NCBI RefSeq assembly: GCF_030817275.1
Contig: NZ_JAUSZD010000002.1
Coordinates: 5,704,001 to 5,768,000, forward strand
From: Paenibacillus sp. V4I7
GTDB taxonomy: Bacteria > Bacillota > Bacilli > Paenibacillales > NBRC-103111
Direction: 5' to 3'
DNA: 64,000 bases
Shown: piece by piece, positions 58,253 to 64,000 of the stretch
How the letters are laid out: each line of letters begins with the position of its first letter
How positions within the stretch are numbered: position 1 is the first letter of the stretch
The notes under the pieces: generated by a model
Databases searched by the model: none
The model's input: the letters and a program-made list of their open reading frames with translations, nothing else
What the model was told of the DNA's origin: nothing
Made by a program: the position numbers and the translations under genes

Positions 58253-59386
58253 TTGCCATCGACTCTATATCGCTGGAGCCTTCCTATCTCCACGATGATT
58301 TGCGCGTTTCTCCTAATCTTAATCGTGACAACGAGAGAGCTTCCTCCTATGGGTTTGGTCATTTATGAAATCAAGCACGTCTTTACAGCCTTCATGGATA
58401 TTTTTCTCGACGCTTTGCCTTTTATGTTACTAGGCGTCCTTCTATCCACGGTTGTTGAAAACTTCATTCCTGAAGCGTTCATCAGACGCATGACACCGCG
58501 GCACCCGCTAGGAGGTATCTTATTTGCCTGCGTTCTTGGCATCATGTTCCCGCTCTGTGAATGCGGAATGATTCCTTTCGTTCGTCGGCTCATGCGGAAA
58601 GGAATGCCTGTGTACATAGCCGTCATCTTCATTCTCGTCGGTCCGATTCTGAATCCTATTGTCTTCGCCTCGACGTTCATGGCTTTTCGTGGGGAGCCTT
58701 CAATGGCATATTCGCGAATGGGGCTTACATTTGGCGTTGCGCTCACCGTAGGATTGCTGCTGACTCGTTTCCTGAAAAGCAGTCCTTTGCGTCATCCTAT
58801 CGACAATGAGGCAAATACGCTGCACCACCACGGGGGTTCCAGCCTTGAACATCACGCTGATCACATTCACGATCATGATCACGACCATGACCATCACCAT
58901 AACCATAACCATCATAATCATCATGAACATGAACACAATCATGATCATCACCACGGTCACAACCACTCGCACGGCGGTGGTCGCGCGATGACTATGTTCA
59001 GCCACGGTACGACCGAGCTGTTCGAAATGAGTAAGTACTTGATGCTAGGCGCCTTTTTGACCGCTCTTATCCAAACATTCGTTGCCCAAGACAGCTTATC
59101 TGCGATCGGTCAGGGACCTTTCATTTCACATGTGTTCATGATGGGCTTTGCCTACCTGCTCTCCCTGTGCTCCACTACAGATGCTTTCGTGGCTGCCTCC
59201 TTCGCCAATTCCTTCTCTCCAGGCTCCTTATTGGCTTTCCTTGTGTTCGGCCCGATGATCGACGTCAAAAGCACGCTGATGATGCTCTCCATCTTTAAAG
59301 CCCGCTTCGTGCTGACTCTCTCCATCGTCGTCGCTGTTACGGTATTGGGGGGCTCATTGCTTGTTATGAATTTCTTTTTTGCTTAA
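58253..59386 (+). CDS. ArsP/DUF318-type permease with a His-rich cytoplasmic loop
   Basis: The 377-residue protein has eight membrane segments in two groups, and the family motifs PLCECGMIPFVRRL near 101-114 and LLSLCSTTDAFVAASFA near 302-318 (the latter pair resembles the first). Homologues export organic-arsenic compounds or work with a TIGR03943-type partner; no partner gene follows. Between the groups lies a loop with 27 histidines in 50 residues (191-240), far longer than expected. This could bind Zn, Ni or Co. The start is TTG at 58253; AAAGGGG is about 10 bases upstream, so it is uncertain. No related gene lies near it. Confidence 0.82.
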   Translation: MPSTLYRWSLPISTMICAFLLILIVTTRELPPMGLVIYEIKHVFTAFMDIFLDALPFMLLGVLLSTVVENFIPEAFIRRMTPRHPLGGILFACVLGIMFPLCECGMIPFVRRLMRKGMPVYIAVIFILVGPILNPIVFASTFMAFRGEPSMAYSRMGLTFGVALTVGLLLTRFLKSSPLRHPIDNEANTLHHHGGSSLEHHADHIHDHDHDHDHHHNHNHHNHHEHEHNHDHHHGHNHSHGGGRAMTMFSHGTTELFEMSKYLMLGAFLTALIQTFVAQDSLSAIGQGPFISHVFMMGFAYLLSLCSTTDAFVAASFANSFSPGSLLAFLVFGPMIDVKSTLMMLSIFKARFVLTLSIVVAVTVLGGSLLVMNFFFA

Positions 59387-59502
59387 AAGGAGATGTTGGA
59401 GCCCCTCGACAGTAGTAGGATTTTTTGTTGGATGTAAAAAGTACAGCAAATTCCTGCCAAATCGACGTTCTCAGGCGAGACACAGACCATCCTGCGCGTT
59501 CG

Positions 59503-59718
59503 TTCTGAATAAGCGCGGAAAACGCGCTTATTCCAGAGCGCCAGAACAAATAAGCGCGAAACCGCGCTTATAGCGAGAGCTCTCCGAGCCGAAGCTCGTT
59601 GACAGAGTCTGAGAAGCCGGAAATCGGCTTCTAAGCCGGTCTCGCGAGCCCGTGCAGATTAAGCTCGGAAAACGAGCTTATCTGCACGCACGAATAAAAA
59701 AGAAGTAAGCTTGCTTAC
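59503..59718. repeat. Cluster of related hairpins
   Basis: Perfect or near-perfect stems are at 59507-59533 (GAATAAGCGCG/CGCGCTTATTC, loop GAAAA), 59550-59571 (ATAAGCGCG/CGCGCTTAT), 59612-59632 (AGAAGCCG/CGGCTTCT), 59651-59688 (TAAGCTCG/CGAGCTTA in a longer GTGCAGA/TCTGCAC stem, loop GAAAA) and 59705-59718. A weaker one (CGAGC/GCTCG) is at 59585-59598. Several share the form AAGCnCGGAAAACGnGCTT. Not a known terminator type. Confidence 0.75.
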
Positions 59719-59751
59719 CCCAAACCCCAAAACATATAAATTCTAGCATAT

Positions 59752-59789
59752 AAAAAAGGAGTTCGCATCAATCGCGAGACTCCTTTTTT
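59752..59789 (-). terminator. Terminator of ilvD
   Basis: AGGAGT pairs with ACTCCT and CGC with GCG inside; A- and T-runs flank. On the minus strand TTTTTT follows. It lies 11 bases past the ilvD stop. Confidence 0.8.
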
Positions 59790-59799
59790 ATATAAATAA

Positions 59800-61485
59800 T
59801 TAAAACTTCAGAATGGCGCCTGCACTAGCATTTGTCACCATTTTTGTATAACGCGCCAGATATCCGGTTTGGATTTTCGGTTGGAACTCTGTCCAGCTCT
59901 CGCGGCGTTTCGCGAATTCTTCATCGCTGATTTGCAATTCGATTTTACGGCCGTCCATGTCCACATCAATGATGTCACCGTCGTGTACGAAAGCTAGTGG
60001 TCCGCCTTCAGCCGCTTCAGGAGAAATATGACCGATGGAGATACCACGGGATGCCCCGGAGAAACGTCCATCAGTAATCAATGCAACCTTCGCGCCAAGA
60101 CCCATACCTACGATTTGGGAAGTAGGAGCCAGCATTTCCGGCATACCAGGTCCACCCTTCGGTCCTTCGTAGCGGATAACAACGACATGGCCTTCTTTAA
60201 CATGACCGTTCGCAATACCGTACAAAGCTTCGTCTTGCGAGTTGAAGCAAATGGCTGGACCAACGTGACGACCGCCAACGGATTTATCAACGGCACCGAC
60301 TTTAACGATACTACCCTCAGGAGCAAGGTTACCGAACAATACAGCTAGTCCGCCTCTTTCACTGTGCGGGTTCGTAATTGGACGCAGCACATCATGGTTC
60401 ACAATTTCACAGCCCGCCACATTTTCACGCAACGTTTTGGCAGTTACTGTCATGCGGTCACCGTCAAATGCACCCGGCTTTTTGAGCAGCTCATTGATAA
60501 TCGCACTAACACCACCGGCTAGATGCACATCTTCAATGTGGTAATCGGATGCCGGAGCGATTTTCGCAAGGTGAGGAACACGCTCTGCCACTTCGTTAAT
60601 ACGAGAAATCGGATACTCGATTCCTGCTTCAGCCGCAATAGCTAATGTGTGAAGAACCGTGTTCGTGGAACCACCCATAGCCATATCGAGTGCAAATGCA
60701 TTATCGATCGCTTCGATCGTAACGATATCACGAGGCTTGATGTCTTTTTCAATCAAGACCATCAATTGTTTCGCACAATCTTTAACAAATTGCTTACGCT
60801 CATCCGCAACGGCAAGAATTGTACCATTACCTGGCATTGCCAGACCAAGACCCTCAGCTAAGCAGTTCATGGAGTTTGCTGTAAACATACCGGAACATGA
60901 TCCGCATGTCGGACAACCGTATTGCTCTAATTCTTCAAGATCAGCTTCATTAATGTTACCCGCTTGGAAAGCGCCCACGCCTTCGAATACCGAAGACAAG
61001 GAAATGGATTTCCCGTTTTTATCTTTACCGGCTTTCATAGGACCGCCACTCACTAACATCGTTGGGATGTTAACGCGGAGAGCACCCATGATCATACCGG
61101 GTGTAATTTTATCACAGTTAGGAATACAGATAAGGCCATCGAACCAGTGGGCATTAACAACCGTTTCCAAGGAATCGGCAATAATCTCACGGCTTGGCAA
61201 GGAATAACGCATTCCAATATGCCCCATTGCAATACCGTCGTCAACACCAATTGTGTTGAATTCGAAAGGAACACCGCCTGCTTCACGGATCGCTTCCTTC
61301 ACGAGTTTACCGAACTCTTGCAAATGAACGTGTCCAGGAATAATGTCTATATAAGAGTTACAAACCGCAATAAACGGCTTGCCGAAATCTTCCTCTTTAA
61401 CACCGGCTGCACGCAGCAAACTGCGATGCGGAGCGCGGTCGAATCCTTTTTTAATCATATCGCTGCGCTGTTTTGGATGAGCCAT
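59800..61485 (-). CDS. ilvD: Dihydroxy-acid dehydratase IlvD
   Basis: The 561-residue enzyme dehydrates 2,3-dihydroxy acids to 2-oxo acids in valine/isoleucine synthesis. The Fe-S cysteines are visible: ICIPNCDK near 119 and GCPTCGSCSGMFTANSMN near 190-207. The ending (FSGASRGISIGHISPEAAEGGPLAFV near 475-500) is typical. The start is ATG 61485 after AGGAGG (9 bases); an in-frame TTG six bases upstream is weaker. No other ilv gene lies beside it. The Fe-S cluster could be supplied by the YutI/A-type carriers in this window. Confidence 0.96.
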   Translation of the reverse strand: MAHPKQRSDMIKKGFDRAPHRSLLRAAGVKEEDFGKPFIAVCNSYIDIIPGHVHLQEFGKLVKEAIREAGGVPFEFNTIGVDDGIAMGHIGMRYSLPSREIIADSLETVVNAHWFDGLICIPNCDKITPGMIMGALRVNIPTMLVSGGPMKAGKDKNGKSISLSSVFEGVGAFQAGNINEADLEELEQYGCPTCGSCSGMFTANSMNCLAEGLGLAMPGNGTILAVADERKQFVKDCAKQLMVLIEKDIKPRDIVTIEAIDNAFALDMAMGGSTNTVLHTLAIAAEAGIEYPISRINEVAERVPHLAKIAPASDYHIEDVHLAGGVSAIINELLKKPGAFDGDRMTVTAKTLRENVAGCEIVNHDVLRPITNPHSERGGLAVLFGNLAPEGSIVKVGAVDKSVGGRHVGPAICFNSQDEALYGIANGHVKEGHVVVIRYEGPKGGPGMPEMLAPTSQIVGMGLGAKVALITDGRFSGASRGISIGHISPEAAEGGPLAFVHDGDIIDVDMDGRKIELQISDEEFAKRRESWTEFQPKIQTGYLARYTKMVTNASAGAILKF

Positions 61486-61606
61486 TCTCAATTCCTCCTA
61501 AATTTCTTTTCTTTTGAGAAAAACAATGAATCTATCATACCACACTTCTCGTAAAATTTCTGCCTTTAGTATGATAACGCGTCAAAGTAACACCAAACAT
61601 TCCACC

Positions 61607-62593
61607 TTAGGCTTTGCGTCGATTCAAATGGACGAAAGTAATGGCTAGTGCCAGCACCAAAACCCCACCTTTTACAATATCAAATCCGAAATAAGGCACA
61701 TTTAGCATCGTAAGTCCATTGAGCAATACGCCAATCAATACAGCGCCAAAGAAAGTCCCAATGACATTAGGTTTCCCTGCACCAAGCACGGAATACCCGA
61801 CGAATACCGAGGCAACAGCTTCCATCAGAAGTGGAGCACCGGCATCAATTTGTCCTGAACCGACACGAGAAGCATACAGAATACCTCCGAACGCTGCGAA
61901 AATGCCGGACAGCACATAGGCCGCTAAGCGGATCTTGTTAACCGAAATCCCAGAGAGACGTGCTGCCTCCCGATTGCCTCCCGTAATATAGAGCTGGCGC
62001 CCCCAGCGAGTATACGTCAGAAAGACATGCACAGCAATAACAGCTACAATCATAAGTATAACAGGCACAGGAACGCCAAGAAGCTTGCCTTGTCCGATCC
62101 AGAGAAATTCCGGCGTAAACTTCCCTTTGGCCACTGTGCCGTCTTGGAATCTCATATTATTATAGATGGAAAAGCCTTTCGTATACGTTTTTTGCACGCC
62201 ACCGATGATGTACATTACCGCTAAAGTAGCAAGTAGATCCGGAATGCGAATTTTTACGATAAGCCAAGAATTTATGAGACCGATGATAGCTCCAATAATA
62301 AGAGGAACAATGATGACCACAATGAGTGGCTGTTGGTACCACACCATCAAAGCCGCCGCAGCCACAGTGGATAATGAAACCGTTGACCCCACGGATAAAT
62401 CAAAGCCGTCTACAATCTGCGATAACGTGACCCCAATAGCGACAAACATCACTATAGATATGGACCTTAAAATGTCCGCGATATTGTCATAAGTCATAAA
62501 ATTCTCATTGATGATCGAAAAGACGAGAACCACCAATGCTATGATGAACAAAGCGCCGTATTTAAACGTAAAATCCAAACTTCTTTCCTTCAT
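61607..62593 (-). CDS. Sugar-type ABC transporter permease (RbsC-like)
   Basis: The 328-residue protein is a BPD_transp_2-type permease with about ten membrane segments: FVAIGVTLSQIVDGFDLSVGSTVSLSTVAAAAL near 54-86, LINSWLIVKIRIPDLLATLAVMYI near 114-137, and GSGQIDAGAPLLMEAVASVFVGYSVLGAGKPNVIGTF near 241-277 with the EAA-like loop. It belongs with the adjacent ATPase; the sugar (ribose, galactose, inositol or rhamnose type) is not determinable. The ATG at 62593 follows GGGAGG and begins 1 base after the ATPase stop. The binding protein gene is outside the window, if present. Confidence 0.93.
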   Translation of the reverse strand: MKERSLDFTFKYGALFIIALVVLVFSIINENFMTYDNIADILRSISIVMFVAIGVTLSQIVDGFDLSVGSTVSLSTVAAAALMVWYQQPLIVVIIVPLIIGAIIGLINSWLIVKIRIPDLLATLAVMYIIGGVQKTYTKGFSIYNNMRFQDGTVAKGKFTPEFLWIGQGKLLGVPVPVILMIVAVIAVHVFLTYTRWGRQLYITGGNREAARLSGISVNKIRLAAYVLSGIFAAFGGILYASRVGSGQIDAGAPLLMEAVASVFVGYSVLGAGKPNVIGTFFGAVLIGVLLNGLTMLNVPYFGFDIVKGGVLVLALAITFVHLNRRKA

Positions 62594-62594
62594 G

Positions 62595-64000
62595 CTATTC
62601 AGCCTCCCCCGCACTCGCATACGTTAAAATGAGATCCTGCGTCGCTTCCGCGCGGGAGAGCTCCTTCACTACAGAACCATAGCTCATTACTAAAATGCGA
62701 TCGGCAATTCCTATAATTTCATTCAGCTCACAGGATAAATAAATAATGCCTTTACCTTCCGAGGCCAACTGACCGATCAAGCGGAAAATATCGCTTTTCG
62801 CGCCAACATCGACCCCTTTGGTCGGCTCGTCAAACAAATAGACATCAGCACCCGTCGGCAGCCATTTGCCCACGGCCACCTTCTGTTGATTCCCGCCGCT
62901 TAGATGCTTCAGGGCGCGATTCGGATCACTAGGCTGCACGCCCAGCTGCTCCACCATCTTCGCAGCGTGTGCACTCTCTGCGCCGCGCTGCACGAAGCCG
63001 AGCGAGCTCAGCTTGCGCAATATCGGAAGCGACAGATTGTGCTTCACAGTCTCCTCCACGAGGACGCCCTGCTTGCGGCGCTCCTCGGGCACGAGCGCGA
63101 TGCCGGCGCGCACGGCATCCTCCGGATGGCGCAGCGCGAGCTTGCGCCCGGCGAGCCACACCTCGCCGCCGTCCGCGGCGTCGGCGCCGAAGATCAGTCG
63201 GCTCAGCTCCGTCTTCCCGGCGCCGACCAACCCCACGACGCCGAGGATTTCACCTCGGCGGAGGGCAAAGCTAACGCCGCGTACCTTGGTGCCGCGGCGC
63301 AGCCCTTTCACCTCGAGGAGGGTATCGCCGATTGGAACATCGGCTTTGGGGAACTCCTCGGTGAAGGTCTTGCCCAGCATCGCCTCAATGACACCGGCGA
63401 TGTCCATGTCTGCAGCCGCCTGCGTGAGCACGTGGCGGCCGTCGCGCATGATCGTGATCCGGTCAGCGACGCGGAACACTTCCTGCAAGCGGTGGGAGAT
63501 GAAGATAATCCCCACCCCTTCACGTTTCAGGCTGTCCATGATCTGGAACAGCCGCTCTGACTCCTCCAGACTGAGCGGCGCTGTCGGCTCGTCGAAAATG
63601 ATGATCTTGGCCTTGTGCGCCATCGCTCTAGCGATAAGTACGAGCTGCTTCTGGGAGATGCTCAGCTCGTCCACCTTGCTGCGAACAGAGAACGCAGCCC
63701 CGATCTTTGCTAGAATCGCTTCGGCTTCGCGATGCAGCTTTCTCCAACTGACCCAAGCCCCGCCTTGAACCATTTTATCCATCATGACATTTTCGGTTAC
63801 CGTAAGCCCAGCTACTAAGGCTGTGTCCACTTCTTGATAGACGCAATAGATGCCTTGGTTCATTGCTTCCTTAGGCGTCTGTATGTTGAGAGACTGGCCG
63901 TTTATAGAAATTTGCCCCTTATCAGGGGTATAAGCGCCTGATAAAATCTTCATCAAGGTACTCTTTCCAGCACCGTTAGCCCCGAGCAAGGCATGAATTT
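62595..64000 (-). CDS. Sugar-type ABC ATPase with two NBDs (RbsA/MglA-like), 5' end outside window
   Basis: The visible 467 residues start at IHALLGANGAGKSTLM (Walker A of the first nucleotide-binding domain), so only about the first 35 residues are missing. The first domain has LSISQKQLVLIARAM near 104 and IIFDEPTAPL near 125; the second has GLVGAGKTELSRL near 250, LSGGNQQKVAVGKWL near 357 and YLFDEPTKGVDVG near 379. This two-domain layout is typical of sugar ABC transporters. The part at about 62900-63480 is much more G+C-rich than its flanks. Co-transcribed with the permease at 61607. Confidence 0.94.
   Translation of the reverse strand, partial: IHALLGANGAGKSTLMKILSGAYTPDKGQISINGQSLNIQTPKEAMNQGIYCVYQEVDTALVAGLTVTENVMMDKMVQGGAWVSWRKLHREAEAILAKIGAAFSVRSKVDELSISQKQLVLIARAMAHKAKIIIFDEPTAPLSLEESERLFQIMDSLKREGVGIIFISHRLQEVFRVADRITIMRDGRHVLTQAAADMDIAGVIEAMLGKTFTEEFPKADVPIGDTLLEVKGLRRGTKVRGVSFALRRGEILGVVGLVGAGKTELSRLIFGADAADGGEVWLAGRKLALRHPEDAVRAGIALVPEERRKQGVLVEETVKHNLSLPILRKLSSLGFVQRGAESAHAAKMVEQLGVQPSDPNRALKHLSGGNQQKVAVGKWLPTGADVYLFDEPTKGVDVGAKSDIFRLIGQLASEGKGIIYLSCELNEIIGIADRILVMSYGSVVKELSRAEATQDLILTYASAGEAE

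Larger units (their letters stand above)
59387..59799. other. Intergenic region with hairpin cluster
   Basis: No coding frame with a ribosome binding site is seen between the permease and ilvD. The first 110 bases hold short remnants only. The cluster of related hairpins (separate entry) fills 59503-59718, and an ilvD terminator ends the gap. Confidence 0.7.

Noticed and set aside
59379..59573. 64-codon plus-strand ORF after the permease
   Set aside because: It overlaps the permease end and runs into the hairpin cluster; no ribosome binding site and a basic, repetitive composition. A TIGR03943-type partner protein was looked for here and not seen.
59503..59718. CRISPR-like array
   Set aside because: The repeated elements are hairpins of different length without equal spacers or a leader, and no cas gene is nearby.
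62904..63768. Several long plus-strand ORFs opposite the sugar ABC ATPase
   Set aside because: The high G+C content removes stop codons in the antisense frames. The frames have Arg/Pro/Ala-rich nonsense composition, and the minus-strand ATPase has all its motifs.
1..64000. Mobile elements, prophage, tRNA or rRNA genes
   Set aside because: No transposase, integrase, phage structural gene, terminal inverted repeat pair or tRNA-like cloverleaf was found by reading both strands; a tool search could still find a diverged remnant.

Overview
The window looks like about 64 kb of chromosome from an aerobic, endospore-forming Bacillales of the Paenibacillus type. Pointers to this are the Bacillus-type primosome genes dnaB and dnaI, the sporulation genes gerQ, a small acid-soluble spore protein, Sda and a Spo0E-like phosphatase, menaquinone made by the futalosine route (MqnE and a UbiD/MqnL-type decarboxylase), the coproheme decarboxylase HemQ, a T-box leader on trpS, and strong AGGAGG ribosome binding sites. 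No rRNA, tRNA, insertion sequence, integrase, prophage or CRISPR array was seen. Both ends are cut: uvrC at the left and a sugar-type ABC ATPase at the right. All family names come from reading the proteins by eye, with no database search.

Region by region. 1-5 kb holds uvrC (5' part), trxA, a MerR regulator, dnaI and dnaB. 4.7-7.5 kb holds an HxlR regulator divergent from a medium-chain reductase, then an alpha/beta hydrolase and YuiB. 7.7-17.7 kb is redox and Fe-S housekeeping: hemQ, NDH-2, a YumC-type ferredoxin reductase, an A-type Fe-S carrier, MqnE, YutJ, YuzB and YutI. Small genes missed by a normal length cut-off lie among these, including sda (11852-12007), which sits beside a cluster of DnaA boxes. 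17.8-25.5 kb holds an SDR, a HEPN-like protein, an EamA exporter, MqnL/UbiD, CtaA, a YflT-type stress protein and an SPFH-Arc gene pair. 26.5-40.6 kb is envelope and metabolism: DUF2515, MurJ, DUF456, asparagine synthetase, a CNNM/CBS protein, a class B PBP, a membrane transglutaminase and an MFS carrier. 40.7-42.8 kb has a TOPRIM protein, Sco and CtaB.

42.9-52.9 kb is one nitrogen-scavenging unit. A leftward urease operon (ureA-B-C-F-G-D, no ureE) diverges from a rightward urea ABC importer (urtABCDE). Two perfect matches to the GlnR/TnrA consensus lie in the 284-bp gap between them, so urea uptake and hydrolysis are probably induced together under nitrogen limitation. The His-rich start of ureG is out of frame by one base at a run of six A.

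53-64 kb holds an orphan response regulator, gerQ, a YfhP-like protein behind a tandem hairpin leader repeat, a SASP gene with a textbook sigma-G promoter, trpS with its T-box, a permease with a 27-histidine loop, a cluster of related hairpins, ilvD and a sugar-type ABC permease/ATPase pair. The most interesting non-coding signals are the DnaA boxes at sda, the GlnR/TnrA pair, the hairpin cluster at 59.5-59.7 kb, the leader repeats before gerQ and the YfhP gene, and a long structured leader before mqnE.
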